Assembly (NCBI GenBank): GCA_035652095.1
Contig: DASREM010000053.1
Span: 62,001 to 126,000, forward strand
Length of the DNA: 64,000 bases
Direction of reading: 5' to 3'
Origin: DASREM01 sp035652095
GTDB lineage: Bacteria > Acidobacteriota > Terriglobia > Terriglobales > Acidobacteriaceae
How positions within the stretch are numbered: position 1 is the first letter of the stretch; the number at the start of each line of letters is the position of its first letter. The notes under the pieces were generated by a model. It saw nothing but the letters and a program-made list of their open reading frames with translations, was not told the origin of the DNA and searched no databases. A program made the translations under genes and the position numbers. Positions 17,668-26,033 of this stretch are shown here, piece by piece.

Positions 17668-19500
17668 TTGGTCTTCCATTCACCCCGATACCGGTTCTTA
17701 TGGCGATTGCGGGCTCCCATTGGCGCCGGGGAGGTGCGGCGCATCGAACGCTGGTTGGGTACCGCCAGGGTCTCTCTTGCTTTGACCTGCCTGGTCGCGA
17801 TCTGGATGGATCCCAGCCAGGTCCGTTATTCGGTCTGGGCCTATGGCCTGCTCGTCTTCTACATCGCCCAGGGCGTACTCATCATCCTGCTGCTGCGAAG
17901 GCGTCAGGAGTCCACCCCCTCATTCCGCTTGCTTGCGCACAGCGCCGACGTGGTCTGGCCCGCAATCATTTCCGCATTCGCCAGCGGCCAGAACAATCCT
18001 TTTTTTCTGTTCTTCGTCTTCGTGCTTGCGGCAGCCGCTTACCGTTGGGGTCTTTGGGAAACCGTCGGTACCGCGGCCATGGAAGTACTGCTGCTGTGGT
18101 GTGAGAGCCTGGCGCTCAACCTCGGATTTTTCGCCTGGCTGAACCACATTCTGTTCGCACATCACTGGCCACTCCTCCAAATTGATGCCCTCGACCTCGA
18201 ACCCAAGCGTCTTTTCATGCGCTCCGTCTATCTGCTGGTCATGGGGCTGCTGCTAGGCTACCTTGCCGAACAGCAAAAGCAGTTGCGCGCAGAGAAGGCG
18301 GTCATCGCCAGAATTCTCGGCCGCGCTCGCGTGGAATCGGGCCTTACCGGAACCTTGCAGGACATTGTCGGTGAGCTGCTCACCCTGTACGGAGCAAAAA
18401 GCGCGTTGCTCGCTTCCCAAGAGGCAAACAGTTATCGCGTCTTTGCCGGGGAGGTGCGCGCCTCCAACGGTCAGCCCTCAACCTTTCGTTGGCTTGACCC
18501 TGCGCCCTCCGACAAGGAACTCTATCTTTACGAATCCAGCGAGGACGTGACCTACGCCTGCGTGCGCGGTTCCGGCCCGGACAGCGGCTTTACCCTCATC
18601 TCGCTCGATAAGAGCGGCAACCGTCTGCGCAACGGAGATTCCGGCCTGCTCAAGCAATTCGTGCAACGGCACGAGTTCCGTTCTGCCGTCACGGTTTCGT
18701 TTGTCCTGGGCAGGGAATGGTGGGGACGAATTTTTCTGCTCGATCCCTCCCTGGCCGGCGACACCGAGGAAGAGCTGCGTTTCGTTCAGGAACTGGTCCG
18801 GCAAGTCGGCCCAGCGGTGTACAACGTCTATCTCCTGCGCCGCCTGCGAATGCGCGCCGGCGCGCTGGAACGGGCGCGCTTCGCGCGTGAGCTCCACGAT
18901 GGCGCGGTTCAATCCTTGATCGCGGTCGAGATGCAGGTGGATGTGCTCAAGCGACAGGCCCGCAACCATGCCGAGGTTGTACCTGACGAATTGAGCCGCA
19001 TCCAGGGCTTGTTGCGCGAGGAAGTTCTGAAGCTGCGCGAGCTCATGCAGGTCATGAAGTCCCTCGATGTAGACTCCAGAAAGCTGATACCTTTTCTGGG
19101 AGACACGGTCGAGCGCTTTCAGCGCGAGACCGGAATCGCGGCCCGCTTCCTGTCCGAACTCGAAGAAGTGGACTTGCCTCCGCAAGTCTGCCGCGAGGTA
19201 GCCCGCATCGTGCAAGAAGGCCTGGTCAACATCCGCAAGCACAGCCAGGCCAAGCAGGTGCTGGTACGATTGGGAGCCATGGAAGGCAAGCTGCGCATCA
19301 CCATCGAAGATGATGGACGCGGCTTTCCCTTCGAAGGACGGTTTACCCAGTCCGAACTGGAAAGCCTGGGCAAGGGCCCCCTGATCATCAAGGAACGCGT
19401 CCGTTTGATTGAAGGCGAACTCACGATAGAATCAACTCCCGGCAAAGGTTCACGGCTGGAGATTGATGTCCCGCCCAAGCGGGAAGCTGCTTATGGATAA
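17668..19500 (+). CDS. NarL/DegS-type sensor histidine kinase with membrane and GAF-like domains
   Basis: An N-terminal membrane region of about six helices is followed by a coiled linker (EQQKQLRAEKAVIARI), a GAF-like domain (about residues 220-390), and a HisKA_3 dimerisation domain with the H-box FARELHDGAVQSLIAVEMQ. A compact HATPase (EGLVNIRKHSQAKQ, EDDGRGFPFEG, KGPLIIKERV) completes it. The ATGGATAA overlap with the downstream LuxR-family regulator marks a two-component pair. The start is uncertain: the frame opens at GTG 17500 inside the divergent kinase start. I prefer TTG 17668, preceded by TACATT at 17649-17654; GTG 17734 is also possible. Confidence 0.85.
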   Translation: MVFHSPRYRFLWRLRAPIGAGEVRRIERWLGTARVSLALTCLVAIWMDPSQVRYSVWAYGLLVFYIAQGVLIILLLRRRQESTPSFRLLAHSADVVWPAIISAFASGQNNPFFLFFVFVLAAAAYRWGLWETVGTAAMEVLLLWCESLALNLGFFAWLNHILFAHHWPLLQIDALDLEPKRLFMRSVYLLVMGLLLGYLAEQQKQLRAEKAVIARILGRARVESGLTGTLQDIVGELLTLYGAKSALLASQEANSYRVFAGEVRASNGQPSTFRWLDPAPSDKELYLYESSEDVTYACVRGSGPDSGFTLISLDKSGNRLRNGDSGLLKQFVQRHEFRSAVTVSFVLGREWWGRIFLLDPSLAGDTEEELRFVQELVRQVGPAVYNVYLLRRLRMRAGALERARFARELHDGAVQSLIAVEMQVDVLKRQARNHAEVVPDELSRIQGLLREEVLKLRELMQVMKSLDVDSRKLIPFLGDTVERFQRETGIAARFLSELEEVDLPPQVCREVARIVQEGLVNIRKHSQAKQVLVRLGAMEGKLRITIEDDGRGFPFEGRFTQSELESLGKGPLIIKERVRLIEGELTIESTPGKGSRLEIDVPPKREAAYG

Positions 19501-20179
19501 CAAGCGACAACCGGTGCGCATCGTGATCGCCGACGATCATCCGATTTTCCGTGATGGACTACGTCGGCTGCTGGAAGCCGAGCCCGACCTCAAAGTAATT
19601 GGAGAGGCATGCGACGGCGGCGAGGCGGTGAAGATGGCGCGCCAGCTCCGGCCCGACATCATGCTGCTCGATTTGGCCATGCCCCGCACTCCCGGTCTGG
19701 AAGCCTTGCGCGAACTGAGCACCGGCTCCAATTCCAATGCCGTTCGCGTGATTCTCCTCACCGCCGCGGCGGAAAAAAAACAGATCGTCGAGGCTTTGCA
19801 GCTTGGCGCCCGCGGCATCGTTCTCAAGGATTCCGCGACCCAACTGCTCCTCAAAAGCATTCACACCGTCATGTCGGGCGAATACTGGGTAGGCCGGGAG
19901 AGCGTCTCGAACCTGGTGCAGTATCTGCGCACCCTCGCTCAATCCTCAGGCGAGGAGGCGAAGCAGAAGAAATTCGGCCTTACTCCGCGCGAACTGGAAA
20001 TCGTCTCCGCCGTAGTTGCCGGATACAGCAACAAGGAAATTGCCGAGTATTTCAAAATCAGTGAAGACACTGTCAAGCACCACCTCAGCAACATTTTCGA
20101 TAAGCTCGGTGTTTCCACCCGCCTGGAACTGGCGCTGTTCGCCGTCAATCAAGCCTTGCCGCTAAAAAGCATTGCCTGA
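19493..20179 (+). CDS. NarL/FixJ-family response regulator
   Basis: A receiver domain (residues 1-125) carries acidic pair D14-D15, phospho-acceptor D60 in MLLDLAMP, and the later T/A and K (LKDSATQ) positions. The C-terminal LuxR-type HTH (about residues 160-225) contains LTPRELEIVSAVVAGYSNKEIAEYF and the recognition helix region TVKHHLSNIFDKL. ATG 19493 overlaps the stop of the upstream kinase, its likely cognate partner. The gene ends before a hairpin at 20316-20339. Targets are unknown; the Flp pilin gene downstream is the nearest candidate, though separated by 350 bases. Confidence 0.93.
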   Translation: MDNKRQPVRIVIADDHPIFRDGLRRLLEAEPDLKVIGEACDGGEAVKMARQLRPDIMLLDLAMPRTPGLEALRELSTGSNSNAVRVILLTAAAEKKQIVEALQLGARGIVLKDSATQLLLKSIHTVMSGEYWVGRESVSNLVQYLRTLAQSSGEEAKQKKFGLTPRELEIVSAVVAGYSNKEIAEYFKISEDTVKHHLSNIFDKLGVSTRLELALFAVNQALPLKSIA

Positions 20180-20529
20180 CGCCTTGCGTACCCCAACGTT
20201 CGAGGCGGACCAGAACTGAAATCAGAAGATCCTTGCTACGCTGCGCGTGGCGGTCCGGGCCAGGTGATTAGGCTTTCCGGGCCGCAAGCTCCCTCGTGCG
20301 CTTACTGAGAATGGCAGGAGAATCGGTCATTCTCCTTTCGCCGTTCCTTCGGCCAGGCCGGACATATAGCACCTTCGTGCCATATCCCGCCACGTCTGGG
20401 CTATTGGCCTCCGCTTGTGACCCCACTAGCATTTTCTATACAGGGAGAACCTCTGGCAGATTCAGAACCGTTGCGGATGGTTCCTGTCCGTGAGAGTGTC
20501 GAACGGCAGAGGAGGGGAGAAAATCAGTG
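20180..20529. other. Intergenic region between regulator and pilin genes
   Basis: A 350-base gap. It holds a hairpin with perfect 8-bp arms (20316-20323 and 20329-20336) and a short TTTCG tail, a possible terminator for the kinase/regulator pair. It also holds the ribosome site of the pilin gene (GGAGGGGAG at 20511-20519). No further ORF is convincing. Confidence 0.45.
20316..20339 (+). terminator. Possible terminator of the two-component operon
   Basis: AGGAGAAT-cggtc-ATTCTCCT is a perfect 8-bp stem with a 5-nt loop and a short T tract (TTTC). It lies 137 nt after the regulator stop. The weak T run makes it uncertain. Confidence 0.4.
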
Positions 20530-20691
20530 ATGGGTCAATTACAAAGACTGTGGAAGCAAGACGAGGGACAAGACATCGCCGAATACGCGGTGATGCTGGC
20601 CGTAATTCTGGTCATCGTGGTTGGCACGATTCGATTGATTGGTGGCAATGCCAACAACGTCTTCTCGCAGGTCGGCAGCGCCATCCAATAA
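20530..20691 (+). CDS. Flp/Fap-type (type IVb) pilin
   Basis: A 53-residue pilin-like protein. A short polar N-terminus (MGQLQRLWKQDEGQD) precedes a hydrophobic helix starting IAEYAVMLAVILVIVVG, then a short polar tail. The G/E/Y pattern (EGQDIAEYA) matches the Flp prepilin site, where a TadV-type peptidase cuts after Gly and E+5/Y+6 are conserved. GGAGGGGAG lies upstream; GTG 20527 is an alternative in-frame start. A strong terminator follows at 20745. No tad/cpa secretion genes or prepilin peptidase are in the window, so this is an orphan subunit here. Confidence 0.85.
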   Translation: MGQLQRLWKQDEGQDIAEYAVMLAVILVIVVGTIRLIGGNANNVFSQVGSAIQ

Positions 20692-20744
20692 ACTGCGACC
20701 TCATTAGAGATCCCATTTTCCGCACTCGTAAGCAATTCTCGATC

Positions 20745-20776
20745 AAGCGTGGGCTTGCACCCACGCTTTCCTTTTT
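20745..20776 (+). terminator. Rho-independent terminator after the Flp pilin gene
   Basis: AAGCGTGGG-cttgca-CCCACGCTT is a perfect 9-bp stem followed by TCCTTTTT. It lies 54 nt after the pilin stop and just before the convergent M48 gene's stop. Confidence 0.85.
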
Positions 20777-20778
20777 GC

Positions 20779-22491
20779 CTATTTGGGCGGCGCGGTGAGC
20801 GCAACACTCTCACTGTTTCCACCCGAGATCCGCGTCAGGTAAGGATAAAAAGGAGTCACCTCGAACGGCATCTTTTCCCGCGCCGACAGCAGCGGAACCG
20901 CCTTCGCCTTTGTCAACTCGATCTTATTGCTCCAGGGATCAAGCTTGATCCGGCCTCCTAACGGCAGTGCCGCGATCTGGTCCGTCTTCCGCGTCTCCAA
21001 TTGCGGGGACGAGTTCAACAACGGGGACATCCGCGTGGACTTGCCGGACGCGAGCCCGTTGCCCAGGTGAGGGCGAATCAGGTGTTTCAATTCCGGCGCA
21101 CGGGTCTGCAAAGCTTTCAAGAATAATCCGGCATTGGCGAGCTTATCTTTATACGGAGAATTCGCCAGCAACTCCATCCCTCGCTTGTCGGCTGCCTCTT
21201 CGTCCGCTGCGGTGCGGTTAAAGTCCATCCGCTCGAAGGTCTGCTCATCGGGAAAGAACATGCGGTCGTTGAACGATAACTTGGTATCCAGGCGGTGTCC
21301 GAGAGCGATATGGCTCAGTTCATGCGAGATGACCATCGCCAGCGAAGCCTCGTCCGGCAGCACATCCAACAAGCCGCGGCTGATGACGATGGTGTGGCCG
21401 ATGGTGAAAGACTCAAGTGGCGAGGTCAACAACACCCGCGTCCGCACTTCCGGTTGGATGTCGAGATTATTGGTGACAATCAGGTTGTTCGCCACCGTCA
21501 GCAGCACCTTGTCCACCTCGCCTTCCGGCGCGATCAGCCCGATCTTCTGCAGGCGCTCGATCGCGTTATCTTCCGCCTGGCGTTCCCACACCCGCTGGCT
21601 CTCGACCGGCGTGGCATCCTGCGCCGCGTTACTTTGATCGTGCACCGTCTGTGGCGAGTCCACCACGATTTGCGTGAACTCCTCGTTGTGCCCAAGGTGC
21701 TGGATGTCATAACCCCAGAGCCGCGTCTGCGCCTTGAAGTGCAATACCTGGTTATTCTTGGTTCGCAGGTCCGATTCTTCGCTGTAGACATAAGCCGGCA
21801 GCCACATTCCCGGCCGCATGTTCAGGCGCCAGCTATCGAAGTGCAGGTAGTAACTGTAACGCGACGCGGGACCATAGGTTCCGTTGAAGCGTACGACGTT
21901 GTAGTCCTGGTCCTCAATCCAGATTCTGCCGATAAAGCGGCCATTCCCCGAGCCTTGCTTCGGTTGCACATCCACTACGATGCATCGCACTTCACCGAGA
22001 AACTCTCTCCGTACGAAGGTGAAATCGTAAAATTTCTTCTGAAAATCCTGGTCCAGGATCACCATCTGCGCGAAGCCGAGCGGAAGGAATTTCAGCGAGT
22101 ACAAACTCGTCAGCTTGTCCAGCATGCGACGGCCTACTCCGGGCTGGCCGAGAAACGACTTATCATCGGCGCCATTGCTCATATCCAGGCGTCCGAAGAA
22201 GTATTCGTCCTTGACCGGAGTGACCTCGCCTTCTTTCCCGTTCTTCAGGTCCTGCAGGTAGGTTTCGACAAGCGGATGCAGATGCTTCATCTGGGCGGTG
22301 AAAAAGTGCTCGCGCTCAATCACCCGATCCATCACCTGGTCGAAGCTGCTGGCCCCAGTCGGCGCGCTTGCCTGGGATCCGGGACTGGCCGCCTGCTGCT
22401 CCGGGACTGTATTCTTCCCGTCCTGGCACAGCGCAACCGAGGTGAAAACAAGACCAAAAAACAGGAATCGCCACAACTTTGAACTGCGCAT
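20779..22491 (-). CDS. Secreted M48 family zinc metalloprotease
   Basis: A 570-residue protein with signal peptide LWRFLFFGLVFTSVALC. Its N-terminal ~250 residues have a beta-rich region of unknown type (conserved in acidobacterial homologues as I recall). The M48 domain follows, with the zinc motif H-E-x-x-H in MVISHELSHIALGHRLD and the third ligand glutamate in TAADEEAADKRGMELL. BepA and HtpX are distant relatives, so a role in envelope protein quality control is plausible. ATG 22491 is chosen because GAAGGGA precedes it; the longer frame runs back into the tonB gene. It lies 25 nt after tonB on the same strand, suggesting an operon. Confidence 0.88.
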   Translation of the reverse strand: MRSSKLWRFLFFGLVFTSVALCQDGKNTVPEQQAASPGSQASAPTGASSFDQVMDRVIEREHFFTAQMKHLHPLVETYLQDLKNGKEGEVTPVKDEYFFGRLDMSNGADDKSFLGQPGVGRRMLDKLTSLYSLKFLPLGFAQMVILDQDFQKKFYDFTFVRREFLGEVRCIVVDVQPKQGSGNGRFIGRIWIEDQDYNVVRFNGTYGPASRYSYYLHFDSWRLNMRPGMWLPAYVYSEESDLRTKNNQVLHFKAQTRLWGYDIQHLGHNEEFTQIVVDSPQTVHDQSNAAQDATPVESQRVWERQAEDNAIERLQKIGLIAPEGEVDKVLLTVANNLIVTNNLDIQPEVRTRVLLTSPLESFTIGHTIVISRGLLDVLPDEASLAMVISHELSHIALGHRLDTKLSFNDRMFFPDEQTFERMDFNRTAADEEAADKRGMELLANSPYKDKLANAGLFLKALQTRAPELKHLIRPHLGNGLASGKSTRMSPLLNSSPQLETRKTDQIAALPLGGRIKLDPWSNKIELTKAKAVPLLSAREKMPFEVTPFYPYLTRISGGNSESVALTAPPK

Positions 22492-22516
22492 ATTTCCCTT
22501 CGCGAAGCTTGTTGCT

Positions 22517-23554
22517 TCAGGCCAGTTGAAAGACGATGTGGAGCACTGCCGTGGAATCGGCCGGCCTGCCGTCCCGCAAGGCGGGCTTGAATCGAATCTG
22601 TTCGGCAGCCTGTCGCGCGGCCTCGTCGAGACCGTGCCCCAAGCCGCGCACAACCCGCAGCACGTGCAGCTTGCCGCTGGATTCAAACACGACTTCCAGC
22701 AGGACTTCACCTTCGATGCGAAGCTTTCGCGCCTCTTCGGTGTATGCCGGTGTCGGTTTGGAAGTAATCTCTGGCGGCGCGGTAGTGACCCCGACCGCAG
22801 AGGCAGGTTTGACCTTGGCCGCAACCGGCGCCGGATCAGAGTCGCCAAATCCGCTCTGCCGCACCGTGCCGCGGGTTACGTTTGCCGGTCCACTGCCGTC
22901 CCCAGTCGCGGTTCCATTTCCGAAGCCGGCACTGGCTATTACGCCGCGAACTCCGTGCGCCCCGCCGCTACCATTGCCGAATCCCGATCCGCTCGGCAGA
23001 TCGAACGATCCCGCCTGCGCAATCGTCACCGGCTTGCCGTTGTTCTCGCGGGCAGGCACTCCGTTGGGATCGCCGAATCCCCCGGTCTGAACCTGTTGTG
23101 GCGCGCGCGCGATCGTCGGCATCGCCGAGCTACCCGTAGAGAACACATCGGTTTTCACCAGTTGCCGCGGCACCACCGGCACCGCTGCCGGAATCGGCGC
23201 AGGCTGGTTGCTGGCCACTTGTACCTTCGGTGGCGCCTGGGGAATGACCGGCATCTCCTTCGGCGTGATCCTTGTGGGCAGCTTCACCTTGCTTGCATCA
23301 AGCTTTGCCACTACTGGCGGTTCAATGATGCGCACCGGCGCGGGTTCGTGAGGCACCGGCGGGGGCGTGTTTACCAATTGGATGAAGTGGTAATCGTGAT
23401 TGGCGGGCGCTAAGACTTCCGGGTGAAGCACCCCAACCCAAGCCAGCGCCAGAATGGCCAAACCTTGCGTTCCCAGGCTCAGCCCAAACTCCCGCCAGGG
23501 CGCTCGTCGATCGGGAAGGACCGCGAAGGAAGGGCTGTGGGAAGCAAAAGACAT
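22517..23554 (-). CDS. TonB-family energy transducer
   Basis: A short cytoplasmic N-terminus is followed by one transmembrane helix (TQGLAILALAWVGVLH), a long Pro/Val/Lys- and Gly/Asn-rich periplasmic linker, and a C-terminal TonB domain (about residues 265-345). The TonB domain has TPAYTEEARKLRIEGEVLLEV and IRFKPALRDGRPAD signatures. It would couple proton-motive force, through an ExbBD complex not encoded here, to outer-membrane receptors. The glycine-rich central section (GNGSGGAHGVRG) is unusual but common in acidobacterial TonB proteins. The M48 protease follows 25 nt downstream. Confidence 0.87.
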   Translation of the reverse strand: MSFASHSPSFAVLPDRRAPWREFGLSLGTQGLAILALAWVGVLHPEVLAPANHDYHFIQLVNTPPPVPHEPAPVRIIEPPVVAKLDASKVKLPTRITPKEMPVIPQAPPKVQVASNQPAPIPAAVPVVPRQLVKTDVFSTGSSAMPTIARAPQQVQTGGFGDPNGVPARENNGKPVTIAQAGSFDLPSGSGFGNGSGGAHGVRGVIASAGFGNGTATGDGSGPANVTRGTVRQSGFGDSDPAPVAAKVKPASAVGVTTAPPEITSKPTPAYTEEARKLRIEGEVLLEVVFESSGKLHVLRVVRGLGHGLDEAARQAAEQIRFKPALRDGRPADSTAVLHIVFQLA

Positions 23555-23932
23555 AATGAAATGTGATGTGCAGCTACACCGGACGGCTGCTTACATTCCT
23601 CTCTAAAATTGGCCGGACCAAGACGATCCGATCGTGGTGCGCAAACGAACTGTCGCCCGCGGCCTAGTCATTTCCGAGCACGAAGCATACCAATGCCGCG
23701 TTCCAGCCAAGGGAAGAAGCTCTTGCCAACCAGCTACTTAGAGCGATTGCCAAGAATGCTATCAAAACCACCCCGCGATGGGGCAAGGAAATTCATGCTC
23801 TGGCTACCAGAACGGTAAAGTTTTCTTGACGGAAACCCGCAATCTCCCGCGGCCTTTCGAAGTAACAGCCTTTGCTATCTGCAGATCAGCGCGTTGCGCC
23901 TAGACTGGAATCAGAGGAGCACGGATGGCTTA
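23555..23932. other. Intergenic region between tonB and the YdcF-like gene
   Basis: A 378-base gap between divergent genes. A 69-codon frame at 23609-23818 is Arg/Pro-rich, lacks a ribosome site and looks spurious. TAGACT near 23900 and GAGGAG at 23914-23919 may serve the YdcF-like gene. Nothing else is supported. Confidence 0.4.
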
Positions 23933-24508
23933 ATGCGCAAGACTCGCCTGCTATTGCGGTTGGGAATCGCCGCTCTTATCGCATTTGTGTTCTTCTCCGG
24001 ACGTTTCCTGATCATTGACCAGCCTGCCCGCTCCGACCTGATCGTTGTGCTTGCCGGCGAAACTGAACGGCGCCCGCAACGTGCGCTGGAATTACTGGCC
24101 CAGGGATACGCTTCTCAAGTGCTGCTCGACGTGCCCGCCGGAACCACGATCTATTCGTGGACTCAACAGGACCTCGCCCAGAAGTACATCAATGGACTTC
24201 CCCAGGCGCAGGCGATGAAGATCTGCGCCATTGACGGGCTCTCCACCAAAGAAGAAGCCATCAATGTCGGAAATTGTCTGCGCGCCTACTCCGCACATAA
24301 GATCCTTTTGGTGACGTCGGATTACCATACCCGCCGGGCTCTGAGCACTTTCTCCCGTGAGCTTCCCAACTACCAGTTCTCCGTTGCGGCTGCCTGCGAT
24401 CCCCGCGAATTCGGTCCACAATGGTGGCAACACCGGCAGTGGGCCAAAACCAACCTGCTGGAGTTCTCCAAGCTGCTCTGGTGGGAGTTGGTGGAACGCT
24501 GGTACTAA
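23933..24508 (+). CDS. YdcF/SanA-like DUF218 membrane protein
   Basis: A 191-residue protein with one N-terminal transmembrane helix (LLRLGIAALIAFVFFSG) and a periplasmic DUF218 domain. Signatures are DLIVVLAGETERRPQRALEL near the start, STKEEAINVGNCL in the middle and ILLVTSDYHTRRALSTFSREL. Family members (YdcF, SanA, ElyC) act in envelope integrity, and their biochemical activity is not settled. ATG 23933 is preceded by GAGGAG at longer than usual spacing; a TTG at 23894 is less likely. No operon partner: the next gene starts 148 nt downstream. Confidence 0.8.
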   Translation: MRKTRLLLRLGIAALIAFVFFSGRFLIIDQPARSDLIVVLAGETERRPQRALELLAQGYASQVLLDVPAGTTIYSWTQQDLAQKYINGLPQAQAMKICAIDGLSTKEEAINVGNCLRAYSAHKILLVTSDYHTRRALSTFSRELPNYQFSVAAACDPREFGPQWWQHRQWAKTNLLEFSKLLWWELVERWY

Positions 24509-24656
24509 CATAACTCGGGCTGAGAAGCCGCTCCTCCCACTCTGCTTACCCTTCCCGCTCTGGTTCGTCCTTTACTTGAAAGCCTGTGTATTCCGGGTTA
24601 GTTTGGTAAGTGCGTCATTCCCGAACTTCCAATTTCTTTCTGCGAAAGGCCAGCCG

Positions 24657-26033
24657 ATGAGGTTCTTCGTCCTGATCGCTTTGCTTGCTTCTTCCGTGAT
24701 GCCGGCCATGGCCGCATCTGCCAGCTTCAACGTTCCGGTGGAGTATTACAAACTCCCGAACGGATTGCGTGTGGTGTTATCTCCCGACCACTCGGCGCCC
24801 ACCGTGGTGGTGGCGGTGTACTACCGCATCGGCTTTCGTATCGAGCCTCGCGACCGCACCGGATTCGCGCACCTGTTCGAGCACATGATGTTTCAGGGCT
24901 CGCAGAACCTGGGCAAGATGGAAATGATCAAGCTGGTCCAGCAAAATGGCGGCATTTTGAATGGTTCCACGCGCTTCGACTTCACCAACTATTTCGAGGT
25001 CGTGCCCTCGAACAAGCTGGAGACGATGTTATGGGCCGAGTCGGACCGCATGCGCGGCCTCGCCATCAACGAGGACAATCTCAAAAACCAGCAGGGCGTC
25101 GTCGGCAACGAGGTCAAGGTCAACGTGATCAACCGTCCCTACGGCGGGTTCCCCTGGCTCGACATGCCGCAATACGCGAACACCAACTGGTACAACGCGC
25201 ACAACTTTTACGGCGACCTGAAAGACATCGAAGCTGCCACACTTCCTGACGTCCAGCAGTTTTTCAAGACCTACTATGCTCCCAATAACGCGGCCCTGAC
25301 GGTGGTCGGCGACTTTGAGCCCGCGGACGCGAAGAAGATGATCGAAAAATATTTCTCAGCCATCCCCTCCGTGAAGCAGGCGCCTCAGCCGGACCTTACC
25401 GAGCCCCGGCAGGAAAAAGAAAAGACCGCCAGCAAAGTCGATCCCCTGGCCAAGCGTCCGGCGCTCGCGGTTGCCTATCACATGCCTCCGCGCAATACGC
25501 CCGAGTACTACGCCATGGGGTTGATTGATCAAATGCTGGTGCAGGGCGACGACAGCCTGCTCCACGAAGAACTCGTCAAGAAACGCGGATACACCGGCGA
25601 AGTCGAGGGCGGGATCAACCTGCTCGGAAACATGTTCAATTACGACGGACCCATGCTCTGGATGGCCGATCTCTATCACGACAGCAACGTCAAGCCCGAC
25701 CAGATTGTCAGCTCCATGGAGTCGGTGATCGCGCCTTTGCGGTCCAAGCCTGTGGACCAGGCCACACTCAACCGCGCGCTGGTCAAGCTGCGTTCCAGTT
25801 TTTACGACACTCTCGGCCAGTTCAACGGCTTCGGCCGCGCCGACATGCTCTCCAGCTTCGCGCTGTTTGACGACAATCCGTCGCGCATCAACACCGTCGA
25901 AGCAGAATTTCACAAGATCACCCCTGAGCTGGTCCAGAAGACCGCAGCCCAATATCTTCGGCCCGAAAACCGCACGGTCCTGGTGCTGGAGACCAAGCCC
26001 GGCGACGCCGCCGAAACGAAAGGCGGCAACTAA
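24657..26033 (+). CDS. Secreted M16 zinc peptidase, catalytic member of a pair
   Basis: Signal peptide FFVLIALLASSVMPAMA, then an M16 catalytic domain with H-L-F-E-H (GFAHLFEHMMFQGS) and the distal glutamate in QQGVVGNEVKVN. The C-terminal M16_C domain spans about residues 190-380. ATG 24657 begins the signal peptide, with AAAGG a few nt upstream. It abuts the next M16 gene: stop TAA 26031-26033, then ATG 26034. Such pairs, one active and one inactive, usually form a heterodimeric periplasmic peptidase. The tail after the second domain is Lys/Glu-rich. Confidence 0.9.
   Translation: MRFFVLIALLASSVMPAMAASASFNVPVEYYKLPNGLRVVLSPDHSAPTVVVAVYYRIGFRIEPRDRTGFAHLFEHMMFQGSQNLGKMEMIKLVQQNGGILNGSTRFDFTNYFEVVPSNKLETMLWAESDRMRGLAINEDNLKNQQGVVGNEVKVNVINRPYGGFPWLDMPQYANTNWYNAHNFYGDLKDIEAATLPDVQQFFKTYYAPNNAALTVVGDFEPADAKKMIEKYFSAIPSVKQAPQPDLTEPRQEKEKTASKVDPLAKRPALAVAYHMPPRNTPEYYAMGLIDQMLVQGDDSLLHEELVKKRGYTGEVEGGINLLGNMFNYDGPMLWMADLYHDSNVKPDQIVSSMESVIAPLRSKPVDQATLNRALVKLRSSFYDTLGQFNGFGRADMLSSFALFDDNPSRINTVEAEFHKITPELVQKTAAQYLRPENRTVLVLETKPGDAAETKGGN

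Noticed and set aside
21295..22482. 395-codon plus-strand frame opposite the M48 protease
   Set aside because: The minus strand carries the HExxH protease; this frame has no recognisable motif.
23609..23818. 69-codon frame upstream of the YdcF-like gene
   Set aside because: Composition is Arg/Pro-rich and there is no ribosome site or promoter-proximal start.
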